This document shows positions 1-5,840 of a stretch of 5,840 nucleotides of DNA, one piece after another (the stretch's first letter is position 1; each line of letters begins with the position of its first letter). The notes under the pieces are model-generated. The model had not been told where the DNA came from. It saw only the letters and a program-made list of their open reading frames with translations, and did not search any database. The position numbers and the translations under genes were made by a program. The DNA is from Ktedonobacteraceae bacterium (lineage in GTDB: Bacteria; Chloroflexota; Ktedonobacteria; Ktedonobacterales; Ktedonobacteraceae): the NCBI GenBank assembly GCA_014896635.1, contig JADBKA010000276.1, forward strand, positions 1 to 5,840. The letters are read 5' to 3'.

Positions 1-11
1 GTCAAGTTGAG

Positions 12-25
12 TTGATAGTTATCAA
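12..25. repeat. Short inverted repeat beside the DnaA-box cluster
   Basis: TTGATA at 12-17 and TATCAA at 20-25 are perfect 6-bp arms separated by GT. The site lies 6 bp before the first DnaA-box-like 9-mer, in AT-rich sequence. It could be a protein-binding site or part of the unwinding region. It is short enough to occur by chance. Confidence 0.35.
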
Positions 26-31
26 GTCAAT

Positions 32-114
32 TGTGGAAAGTGTGGAAAGTGTGGAAAATTTATCCACAGAAAATGTGGAAAACTGCTATATCGGACGAGG
101 ATATATGTGGAAAA
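32..114. other. Cluster of six DnaA-box-like 9-mers (candidate replication origin or DnaA-binding locus)
   Basis: One 9-mer, TTATCCACA at 60-68 (plus), matches the classical DnaA box exactly. Five more lie on the minus strand: TTTTCCACA at 50-58, 74-82 and 106-114, and CTTTCCACA at 32-40 and 41-49. The boxes at 32-58 abut with no spacer. The box at 60-68 faces its neighbours, 1 bp from the box at 50-58 and 5 bp from the one at 74-82. The stretch is AT-rich and holds no convincing gene. It is known that origins of replication carry clustered DnaA boxes beside an AT-rich unwinding region. That this is oriC, rather than a plasmid origin, a DnaA-titrating site or a DnaA-regulated promoter, is inference, because dnaA, dnaN, rpmH or a rep gene would lie outside the window. 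Confidence 0.7.
87..105. repeat. Short inverted repeat between the last two DnaA boxes
   Basis: TATATC at 87-92 and GATATA at 100-105 form 6-bp arms around the 7-base GC-richer loop GGACGAG. It fills most of the 23-bp gap between the box at 74-82 and the box at 106-114. It might be a small hairpin or a dimeric protein site. Function unknown. Confidence 0.3.
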
Positions 115-152
115 CTCTGCTGGAGGTCCGTATCGGTTTGCGGCATTGGGAA

Positions 153-3100
153 TTACTGTACCAGGCCCTGACGTACTGCATAGGCTGCGGCAGCGGCGCG
201 ACCCGGCACATCCAGTTTGATGAAAATATTACTCAGATGACGATTGACTGTACGTGTACTGATCACGAGCAGGTCGGCGACTTCGCGGTCAGTGTAGCCC
301 TCGGCGACCAGACGTAGCACCTCAAGTTCGCGCCTGGTCAGAATCTGGTCGAGGGCGCTGCTCGTATGTGGTTGTTGAACTGGCAGCGACCGGGCGCCTT
401 TGTGCTCACTGCTGGTCAGTTGTTGTGCGCCTTCGCGTAGTGCTGTCACCATAGCTACTGCGCGTTGCATGTCGTACTGCTGGAAGATTGCTAGAGCCTG
501 CTCACACAGCTTTCCGACCTGTTGCAGGGATGTCCCACGTGCGAGTTCCATACGCGCCTGTTCATAGTAGATATTCCCTTCTTCGGGCCGGTTGCCAGCG
601 CGCCGGCAGAGCAGCAGGCCAGCTTCAAAGCACTGCTCGGCGGTTGTCCAGTCGCGCATATGGGCGGCGATCACCCCCAGGATGCGGTCAACGGAAGTAC
701 CGTAGTAGATAAAGCCACGCAGGTGGCGCACGCGCTCCAGGTAGGTCTGGACCTGTTCTAATTTATTCAGGTGCAGGAAGCCTTCGGCAAGGAAGGGAAG
801 ATAGAAGTGGCCGCTGAAGCCGGGGGGTTCGGGCAGACTGGCGGCGCGTTCAAGTTGCTCAAGAGCCAGTGATGTGCGCCCGGTTACTGCCAGAAAATGT
901 CCATAGAGGGCAGCGATCCCCGCGTGCCATTCGGTAGCTAATCCTGAGCCAATCCCTTCGAGGAAGATCTGTTCGGCTTCCTGCCAGTTGCCGCGCCTGA
1001 ATTGCAGCTCTGCCTGAGCCTGAATGATCAAAGCTTTGAGGCGTGCATCGTTATGGATGCTGGCCTGGTGAAGGGCCTGTTGCAGGTGTGATGCGCAACC
1101 CTGCCAATCTCCTTGAATGAGGGCCATCGTCCCCTGATTCCAGTGTAGCAGACCGGAAATACGATAGACCCCGTAGCGCCTGGCCCTTTCCATACCGCGC
1201 AACGTGTAGAGGCGTGCACGTTCCATCTCACCGAGCACCTGGTAGATGCTGCCCAGGCTTTGATCACCCAGCGCAGCCCTGAACGGGTCACCAATGGCAA
1301 GATAGAGGTCGTGGGCCTGGTCAAGCAAGCGCAGAGCCTCGTTAGTGCGCTCGCCCCAACCGAGTATCCAGCCAATCATGTGCAGAGCGAAAGCCTGGCT
1401 GCCGCGATCTCCAATCGCGGTTGCGATCTGATGGGAGTGCCATAATGCCTCCTCTGCTTCAGCAGGACGGTTGAGCATGATAAAGAGCACAGCCTGTGAC
1501 TGAAGGAAGAGAATACGCTCGGCCTGGTTCACACGCACCAGCAGGGAAGGAGATTGTGCAAGAGCAAAACTGCGGCCCGGAAACCAGGATGGATACGAAA
1601 TGCGCCGGTAAAACTCGCCAGACTCTCTGCCGCTCTCTTCTTTCTCTCCTTGCGCGGCCAGCATCTCATCGAAAGCCATCCCTGCTGCCTGGAGATGGGC
1701 CTTCGCCTGGTCATAGCGGGCCAGCATGCGATAGGCGTCGGCCAGCATACGATTGGCGCGCGCCAGCAAAAACGGTGATGCACCCATATGATGTTGCAGG
1801 TTCTCTAGCGCCTGTTGAAAAGCATTGATCGCCTGCTCAAGTACACCGAGCCGCGACCAGAGATCACCGATAGTAAGAGAGAGTTCAGCAAGAGAAGGAG
1901 CCTGTATAGCAGGCGCGCGACCCTCGCGTTCCATCGTGGCCAGCAAGTTCAATGCCAGGCTGAAATGCTTGATGGCCTCGCGCTGCGCCTGCTGGCGTAT
2001 CGCATCTTCTCCTGCCAGCAGACTCCAGTACACGGTTGCCTCTTGCTCATCGCTCGCTGCATAATGGCGGGCCAGCTCTGCGGCATGGGCATGCGCCTCT
2101 GAAGCATAGCAAGTCTCAAGAGCCTTGCCGATAGCGGCATGTAAGACTCTGGCCTGGTGTGAAGGGACATCAGCTTCTAAGGATTCTTGCACGATTCCCT
2201 GACAGAAGGTGTAGAACTGGAGTGCTGGTCGAGGAGTGGAAAAGGCAGCAGGCTGTGGTAGCTCTTCTAAGGGAAAGTTTCCAGCCTCATTGCTGTGTAC
2301 ATATTCTGTTGTATCAGGGAGAGAAACAATGACAGCAGCCTGTATCGCTTCATCAATCAGCAATTGTACCTCTTCTGGCTGTTTTCCTACCACCTGTGCC
2401 AGTGCTTCAACCGGAAATCTGCGTCCGAAAAGTGCCGCTGTGTGCAACAGTGAACGGCAGCGGGCGCTCAGCTCTTGCAAACGCTGTCTCACCGCCAGAT
2501 GGATGCTGGCCGGTAGCTTTATGCTATCTGGACGCACAAGATGCCATGTTCCCTCATGTACCACAAGCTGCTGGTTAGTCGCCAGCGTACGCACCAGTTC
2601 TTCAAGAAAGAATGGATTGCCCTCTGCTCGCTCCAGCAGTGCCGGTACCAGACCTTCGCTATGGCTGCCGGGCAGCAGCGCCTGTAAATAGCGGGCTGCG
2701 GCGTCCTCGTCGAGTGGTCCGAGCGGCAGCAACAGCAGCAGCCCCTGGCGGATCAGTTCACCCAGCGCCTTTGCAGCAGCCTCTTCCGGTGCTTGCTCAG
2801 CGTCTCTCCCCGTGCTCGGCGGGCGTGTCGCCCCCACCAGCTCCACACGGCTGTCACGCAGGCGTACAATGAGATACAGCATCAATTCCAGGCTGGCACT
2901 ATCTGCCCACTGGAGATTATCAACACTCAGCAAAACTGGCTGTTCCTGCGCAACGCGCTCCAGGAGCGTTGCTATCGCATCGAAGAGACGGAATTTCTCC
3001 TGCTCTGGCGAAAGAATTTCGACTTTGCTCTCGTCTTGCTCATGCCGCTGGCCGGCAGTAGGGAAGCGTACCGAAAGTTCGGGAAATACTCTGCTCAACG

Positions 3101-3557
3101 ACGCGACCATTTGTTGATTGGTAAACGTGATGACTCCGTTATCCCTGGTGTAGGCTTCTGATGTGGTTGCAGTGTCGAGACCCAGGTAGCGGCGAAACTG
3201 TTCGGTGGTAGCGGTACGCAACAATGGACGCAGGGCTTCGATGAACAGAAAGTAAGGAAACAGGCGACTCGCTTCATAGGCAGCCGAATCCAATACTCGA
3301 AATCCTCGCTCTCTTGCCTCTCGATATAGAAAAGCCAGCAAGCGCGTTTTGCCTGTTCCCATTTCTCCACTGAGCATGAGCGCCTGTGCTCCCTGTCGTG
3401 CTCCTTCTCCATCACGGGAGCCGGACGCAATGGTATTCAGAAGTACGCGCATAACCTGCTGCTCAGCTTCACGCCCAAACAGCGGCAGCGACGTAGCGGA
3501 CTGTTCAAGCCGGATAAGTGGATCAGCGAATGGAACGCGCATTTCTCTCCGGTTCAC
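153..3557 (-). CDS. Large ATP-binding LuxR-family transcriptional regulator (LAL / MalT-like)
   Basis: Cytoplasmic signal-responsive transcription factor of 1134 residues, a usual size for the LAL family. In order: an AAA-type ATPase with FGRE at 27-30, Walker A GEMGTGKT at 64-71, Walker B PVLLSVDNLQWAD at 207-219, a sensor-like VGATRP at 241-246 and GNPFFLEELV at 313-322; a winged-helix-like stretch around 348-390; a long helical TPR-like region from about 500 to 1040 with repeated A/L/G helix pairs; and a LuxR helix-turn-helix at 1071-1134 (LTRRELEVL at 1073-1081, recognition helix around 1100-1117). In the family, ligand or partner binding through the TPR region allows ATP-dependent oligomerisation and DNA binding. 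The target here is unknown. The start is GTG, with AGAGGA 9 nt upstream (3567-3572). An in-frame ATG at 3542 is a possible alternative. It overlaps the upstream membrane-protein gene by 35 bp, suggesting co-transcription and coupled translation. No clear terminator follows the stop. Confidence 0.93.
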   Translation of the reverse strand: MNRREMRVPFADPLIRLEQSATSLPLFGREAEQQVMRVLLNTIASGSRDGEGARQGAQALMLSGEMGTGKTRLLAFLYREARERGFRVLDSAAYEASRLFPYFLFIEALRPLLRTATTEQFRRYLGLDTATTSEAYTRDNGVITFTNQQMVASLSRVFPELSVRFPTAGQRHEQDESKVEILSPEQEKFRLFDAIATLLERVAQEQPVLLSVDNLQWADSASLELMLYLIVRLRDSRVELVGATRPPSTGRDAEQAPEEAAAKALGELIRQGLLLLLPLGPLDEDAAARYLQALLPGSHSEGLVPALLERAEGNPFFLEELVRTLATNQQLVVHEGTWHLVRPDSIKLPASIHLAVRQRLQELSARCRSLLHTAALFGRRFPVEALAQVVGKQPEEVQLLIDEAIQAAVIVSLPDTTEYVHSNEAGNFPLEELPQPAAFSTPRPALQFYTFCQGIVQESLEADVPSHQARVLHAAIGKALETCYASEAHAHAAELARHYAASDEQEATVYWSLLAGEDAIRQQAQREAIKHFSLALNLLATMEREGRAPAIQAPSLAELSLTIGDLWSRLGVLEQAINAFQQALENLQHHMGASPFLLARANRMLADAYRMLARYDQAKAHLQAAGMAFDEMLAAQGEKEESGRESGEFYRRISYPSWFPGRSFALAQSPSLLVRVNQAERILFLQSQAVLFIMLNRPAEAEEALWHSHQIATAIGDRGSQAFALHMIGWILGWGERTNEALRLLDQAHDLYLAIGDPFRAALGDQSLGSIYQVLGEMERARLYTLRGMERARRYGVYRISGLLHWNQGTMALIQGDWQGCASHLQQALHQASIHNDARLKALIIQAQAELQFRRGNWQEAEQIFLEGIGSGLATEWHAGIAALYGHFLAVTGRTSLALEQLERAASLPEPPGFSGHFYLPFLAEGFLHLNKLEQVQTYLERVRHLRGFIYYGTSVDRILGVIAAHMRDWTTAEQCFEAGLLLCRRAGNRPEEGNIYYEQARMELARGTSLQQVGKLCEQALAIFQQYDMQRAVAMVTALREGAQQLTSSEHKGARSLPVQQPHTSSALDQILTRRELEVLRLVAEGYTDREVADLLVISTRTVNRHLSNIFIKLDVPGRAAAAAYAVRQGLVQ

Positions 3558-3984
3558 CCTGTTTTGTCCTCTTTGTCAGCCAGGGAATGATATCATGGTA
3601 TGCAAATAGAGCATAAAATACCAGCAGAAATGGAATATCAAACGAGAAATAGAGCCAGAAGATCGAATCGGCACGCAGCAGGAGCAGGTGATAGAGCAGA
3701 GCGAGAGCGGTCAGCGTGCCGTAGACGACCGCGACAAGTGCCAGGGGACGCACGCGCGCCCACTTGTGCTCGGTGGCAAGCCAGAATGCTCCAGCACTGT
3801 TACCCAGGATAATCGCGCCGATAAAGCGTGTAAGAACAGGCGAAATATCAACGGGCCAGAGTCGTCGTTGTAGCGACAGTGGCAGTTCGGGTAGAAAGAA
3901 GAAGGCCACTCCGATGGCGAGGTTGAAGATGCCCGCCAGCAGAGCCAGTAAACGTTCTGGCTGGCTAAAGTAGTGATGATTCAA
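3523..3984 (-). CDS. Small four-helix integral membrane protein of unknown function
   Basis: Hypothetical protein of 153 residues that I cannot assign to a named family. Four hydrophobic segments are visible, at about residues 11-31, 48-70, 79-102 and 107-128, so it should sit in the cytoplasmic membrane. The third begins after a basic loop (EHKWARVRP). The tail after residue 133 is hydrophilic and basic and is probably cytoplasmic. The protein has no internal Met. The start is TTG at 3984, supported by AGGAGG 8 nt upstream (3993-3998), and no better start is visible. Its last 35 bp overlap the start of the LuxR-family regulator in another frame, and a sigma-70-like promoter lies about 70 bp upstream. 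Inference: the two genes form one operon and the membrane protein may sense or relay a signal to the regulator. No catalytic motif supports an enzymatic role. Confidence 0.82.
   Translation of the reverse strand: MNHHYFSQPERLLALLAGIFNLAIGVAFFFLPELPLSLQRRLWPVDISPVLTRFIGAIILGNSAGAFWLATEHKWARVRPLALVAVVYGTLTALALLYHLLLLRADSIFWLYFSFDIPFLLVFYALFAYHDIIPWLTKRTKQGEPERNARSIR
3567..3572 (-). promoter_or_regulatory. Ribosome binding site for the LuxR-family regulator
   Basis: AGAGGA lies 9 nt before the GTG start at 3557 and inside the 3' end of the membrane-protein gene. This favours the GTG start over the ATG at 3542, although GGAG at 3547-3550, only 4 nt before that ATG, keeps the shorter form possible. 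Confidence 0.5.
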
Positions 3985-3992
3985 TGTGGTTT

Positions 3993-3998
3993 CCTCCT
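3993..3998 (-). promoter_or_regulatory. Ribosome binding site that fixes the TTG start of the membrane protein
   Basis: A full AGGAGG lies 8 nt before TTG at 3984. Because the reading frame has no ATG anywhere downstream, this site is the main evidence for the unusual TTG start. Confidence 0.75.
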
Positions 3999-4052
3999 GC
4001 TGATTCTCTCTGTTCTGCTTGTCGGCACACGACCCTGTTTCGCTCAGACCGC

Positions 4053-4080
4053 ATTATACTACAATAGCCGGATGTTTCAA
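4053..4080 (-). promoter_or_regulatory. Sigma-70-like promoter for the membrane protein / regulator operon
   Basis: On the minus strand there is TTGAAA (-35, 4075-4080, five of six matches to TTGACA), a 16-bp spacer and a perfect TATAAT (-10, 4053-4058). Transcription would begin near 4046, giving a leader of about 60 nt before the TTG start at 3984. The -35 lies about 25 bp from the GC-rich palindrome cluster upstream. No operator is obvious in the leader. Confidence 0.65.
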
Positions 4081-4104
4081 ATCCGCCTAAAAACTGACGG
4101 GTAC

Positions 4105-4190
4105 GGGGGACGTCCCCGCTCTGCGGGAACCCTCGTGTTCCCGGACGCGCCCTTGCCAGGGGGGGGCAAAGCCCCCCTGGACCCCCTTTT
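4105..4190. repeat. GC-rich palindrome cluster (REP/BIME-like intergenic element)
   Basis: Four hairpins or palindromes are packed into 86 bp: a perfect 12-bp palindrome GGGGACGTCCCC (4106-4117); CCCGC-TCT-GCGGG (4115-4127); a 7-bp stem CGGGAAC/GTTCCCG with a 6-base loop (4124-4143); and a long stem from CCAGGGGGGGGC (4156-4167), loop AAA, to GCCCCCCTGG (4171-4180), followed by ACCCCCTTTT. Neighbouring stems share bases, so alternative folds compete. The composition differs sharply from the AT-richer flanks, which is typical of dispersed non-coding repeats. That it is multi-copy in the genome is inference. The last stem followed by TTTT is weakly terminator-like on the plus strand. Confidence 0.65.
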
Positions 4191-4292
4191 CCATGAAGTC
4201 TACGCCTATTGGGACACCCCCGGCCTCTGCGCCATGATCACTTCTAACAGAGAGAACGCAGGAGATACCAGGAATTTCTCGCCGGATTATAT

Positions 4293-5489
4293 TTATGCAA
4301 GAAAATCCAGGGCTGCGCGTGTGAGTGCCTCGACCCCAATGGGGAGAGCATCTTCGTCGATATTGAAGCGTGGATGGTGATGAGGATAGCTCGCGCCCTT
4401 CTCTTCGTTGCGCGCTCCCACCACAAAATAGCAGCCGGGGACCGTTTGCAGGAAGTTAGCCATATCATCACTGCCAGTTGTCATTACTTCCTCTCCGCTA
4501 TCTACATGCTCCTTTCCTACCGTCGCAGCGGCGGCCCGCTGCACCAGTTCTGCCATAGTCACATCATTGACGCAGGGCGGGCAGCCATCCTGTACTTCTA
4601 CCTCGCAGGAACCGCCCATTGCACCTGCGACGCCCTGCGCGACTTCGCGGATGCGCCGCAGCAGGTACTCCCGGTGCTCGTTGGAGAAGGCGCGCATGGT
4701 TCCCTGCATCACGGCTGTCTGTGGAATGATGTTGAAAGCTGAGCCGGCATTGATGGTGCCGAAGGTGATCACAGCAGGGCTGAATGGCGAAGTTTCGCGG
4801 CTGATCAACGTTTGCAGCGTAGTGATGATCGAGGCAGCAATAACAATGGGATCGACGGCAGTATGCGGCATGGCGGCGTGGCCGCCTTTGCCTTTGACGG
4901 TCAACACGAACTTGTCGGCGCTGGCAAAGACGGTTCCAGCCCGCACACCGATGCGTCCGAGCGGATGGTTGCTGATCAGGTGTAACCCGATAATGCCGTC
5001 CACGCCGTCCAGTACGCCCGCCTCTACCATTGGCGCGGCCCCGCCAACGTTCTCTTCTGCCGGCTGGAAAATGAACTTCACGTTGCCTTTTAAATCGGCG
5101 CGGCGTTTGCTCAAAATATCTGCTACCGCAAGCAAAATAGCAGTATGCCCATCATGGCCGCAGGCGTGCATCTTGCCATCGACCTGCGAGCGGTAGTCGA
5201 TCTGATTTTCTTCATGGATGGGCAGAGCGTCCATATCGGCGCGGAGAGCGAGAGTTTTTGCGTCGCTGCCTCCGGCCTCGCCGCGCAGCAGGCCGACAAC
5301 ACCCGTCTTCGCTATGCCAGTCTGCACGTGCAGGCCCAGTGCTTGCAGACGTTGCGCAACAATACCCGCTGTGCGATATTCCTCAAAGGAGAGTTCGGGG
5401 TGCTCGTGAAAATCACGGCGTGTAGCAATGAGATCAGGGACAAGCTCATCAATTTCGGCCTTCAGATGGTCAGGGCTGATGATGGACAT
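4293..5489 (-). CDS. M20-family metal-dependent amidohydrolase (M20D; N-acyl-amino-acid / hippurate hydrolase type)
   Basis: Intact cytoplasmic hydrolase of 398 residues, the usual M20D length. It should cleave an amide bond in an N-acyl amino acid or related conjugate using a two-metal centre. Visible motifs: RRDFHEHPELSFEE (24-37), LRADMDALPI (82-91), MHACGHDGHT (107-116, ligands C110 and H112), FQPAEE (141-146, catalytic and metal-binding Glu pair), GLH (168-170, H170), the dimerisation-domain KGKGGHAAMPH (199-209) and the C-terminal HHHPRFNIDEDAL (370-382, last metal His). No signal peptide is seen. The ATG start has AGGAGG 4 nt upstream (5494-5499). Substrate cannot be told from sequence: hippurate, N-acetyl amino acids, indole-3-acetyl conjugates and N-acetyldiaminopimelate are all handled by relatives. 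A same-strand dehydrogenase remnant lies 87 bp upstream, and the gene was perhaps once second in that operon. I see no strong promoter of its own. Confidence 0.95.
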   Translation of the reverse strand: MSIISPDHLKAEIDELVPDLIATRRDFHEHPELSFEEYRTAGIVAQRLQALGLHVQTGIAKTGVVGLLRGEAGGSDAKTLALRADMDALPIHEENQIDYRSQVDGKMHACGHDGHTAILLAVADILSKRRADLKGNVKFIFQPAEENVGGAAPMVEAGVLDGVDGIIGLHLISNHPLGRIGVRAGTVFASADKFVLTVKGKGGHAAMPHTAVDPIVIAASIITTLQTLISRETSPFSPAVITFGTINAGSAFNIIPQTAVMQGTMRAFSNEHREYLLRRIREVAQGVAGAMGGSCEVEVQDGCPPCVNDVTMAELVQRAAAATVGKEHVDSGEEVMTTGSDDMANFLQTVPGCYFVVGARNEEKGASYPHHHPRFNIDEDALPIGVEALTRAALDFLA

Positions 5490-5576
5490 GGTTCCTCCTG
5501 TGAAAGTAAGAATAGCACTTCAATAGGTATAGTACCATATCCAGCTTTGCCGACTGTGCTGCAAAATTGCCTCTGC

Positions 5577-5699
5577 CTACCGGAGGGAAGCGGGTGCCAG
5601 GCGGGCAGCGATAGCTTGACCAATACCCATCGCACCTCCGGTGACGATAGCGGCTTTTCCGGTTAAGTCAAAAAGCTGTGTGAGCGGTTGAACAGTCAT
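5577..5699 (-). pseudogene. Truncated short-chain dehydrogenase/reductase, N-terminal remnant
   Basis: An ATG at 5699, with AGGAG 7 nt upstream (5707-5711), opens a 40-codon frame ending in TAG. Residues 10-34 read as the first strand and helix of a classical SDR: FDLTGKAAIVTGG followed by AMGIGQAIAARLA, with the NAD(P)-binding TGGxxGIG signature complete at 20-27. After LA the frame becomes PASLR and stops, whereas an SDR normally continues for about 210 more residues through NNAG and YxxxK. Only 87 bp separate the stop from the amidohydrolase start, and no SDR C-terminus is recognisable there in any minus-strand frame, so most of the gene has been deleted rather than frameshifted. The intact start and binding site suggest fairly recent loss. 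It may still be translated as a short non-enzymatic peptide. The substrate of the original enzyme cannot be inferred. Confidence 0.8.
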
Positions 5700-5799
5700 A
5701 ACAAATCTCCTGCGATACAATCCACGCGCCAGAGCGGTGAAAGGTGTGAGACAAACTTGCGATCTGTAAAAATGCTATCACCTGGCTGATACTCCCTTG

Positions 5800-5840
5800 C
5801 GTTCAGAAACGTCCCGCCACCGGCGGGACGTTTCTGAACG
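5800..5840. repeat. Perfect 19-bp inverted repeat (41-bp hairpin) at the window edge
   Basis: CGTTCAGAAACGTCCCGCC (5800-5818), a 3-base loop ACC, and its exact reverse complement (5822-5840). The lower half of the stem is mixed and the top is GC-rich. It could be a factor-independent terminator for a gene beyond the right edge, a dispersed palindromic repeat or an element end. A T-run after the stem on the plus strand would lie outside the window. On the minus strand the stem is followed by GCAAGGG, not a T-run, so it is not a standard terminator in that direction. Confidence 0.75.

Larger units (their letters stand above)
3985..4292. other. 308-bp intergenic region between the amidohydrolase and the membrane protein
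   Basis: No gene is supported here. From right to left it holds about 100 bp of unremarkable sequence after the amidohydrolase stop, the GC-rich palindrome cluster (4105-4190), the minus-strand promoter (4053-4080), the untranslated leader and the AGGAGG site. The amidohydrolase lacks an obvious terminator directly after its stop. The palindrome cluster, more than 100 bp downstream, may serve as a transcription barrier. Confidence 0.7.

Noticed and set aside
116..152. Terminator after the LuxR-family regulator
   Set aside because: I see no GC-rich stem followed by a T-run on the minus strand between the stop and the first DnaA-like box.
12..317. Plus-strand 101-codon frame running through the DnaA-box cluster
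   Set aside because: Its first half is the translation of the repeated 9-mers (SVESVEN...) and its second half is antisense to the regulator's DNA-binding domain. No domain is recognisable.
2236..2691. Plus-strand 151-codon frame inside the regulator gene
   Set aside because: Antisense shadow, rich in Ser/Cys/Arg, inside a region whose minus-strand translation is continuous and family-consistent.
2721..2745. CAG/CAGCAA-type triplet tract
   Set aside because: It encodes the Leu-rich stretch GLLLLLPLG of the regulator and is short and imperfect. It is better explained by coding sequence than by a functional repeat.
3973..4380. Plus-strand 135-codon frame whose N-terminus looks like a signal peptide (MMIQCGFLLLILSVLLVG... 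ending CFAQ)
   Set aside because: It has no ribosome binding site. It reads through the opposite-strand start, ribosome binding site, promoter and palindrome cluster, and ends antisense to the amidohydrolase. The hydrophobic start is the complement of a pyrimidine/purine-rich leader.
4567..5196. Plus-strand 209-codon frame opposite the amidohydrolase
   Set aside because: It lies wholly antisense to a gene with complete M20 motifs, is rich in Ser/Pro/Ala/Arg as shadow frames usually are, and shows no family motif.
5500..5576. Possible separate promoter for the amidohydrolase (TACTAT or TATGGT as -10)
   Set aside because: No -35 hexamer at acceptable spacing accompanies either candidate, so I do not list it as a feature. 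The GGTA/TACC half-sites around it are too short to call an operator.

Overview
The window most resembles a chromosomal segment of a Chloroflexota bacterium, probably of the Ktedonobacteria. This is an inference from three things: a large LuxR-type ATPase regulator whose C-terminal helix-turn-helix wording is of a kind I associate with that group, moderate-to-high GC in the coding regions, and a GC-rich palindromic intergenic repeat. No rRNA or marker gene is present to confirm it.

Layout from left to right. Positions 1-152 are non-coding and AT-rich (about 37% G+C over 1-120). They hold six DnaA-box-like 9-mers within 83 bp, three of them directly abutting, flanked by two short inverted repeats. 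This is the most notable part of the window and looks like a replication origin or another DnaA-binding locus, cut by the left edge. Positions 153-3557 (minus) encode a 1134-residue LAL/MalT-like regulator with an N-terminal AAA ATPase, a long helical TPR-like middle and a C-terminal LuxR DNA-binding domain. Its start overlaps by 35 bp the end of a small four-helix membrane protein (3523-3984, minus, TTG start). A promoter at 4053-4080 probably drives both as one operon.

Positions 3985-4292 are intergenic. They contain that promoter and, just upstream of it, a compact cluster of GC-rich palindromes (4105-4190). Positions 4293-5489 (minus) encode an intact M20-family amidohydrolase with all expected metal-site motifs. 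Just upstream on the same strand, 5577-5699 is a broken short-chain dehydrogenase: a good ribosome binding site and the N-terminal nucleotide-binding motif survive, then the frame stops after 40 codons and the rest of the gene is missing. The window ends in a perfect 19-bp inverted repeat (5800-5840).

All protein genes lie on the minus strand. The membrane protein and regulator plausibly work together as a sensory unit. The amidohydrolase appears to be a separate metabolic gene, formerly second in an operon behind the now-degraded dehydrogenase. I see no CRISPR array, transposase, tRNA or defence system.
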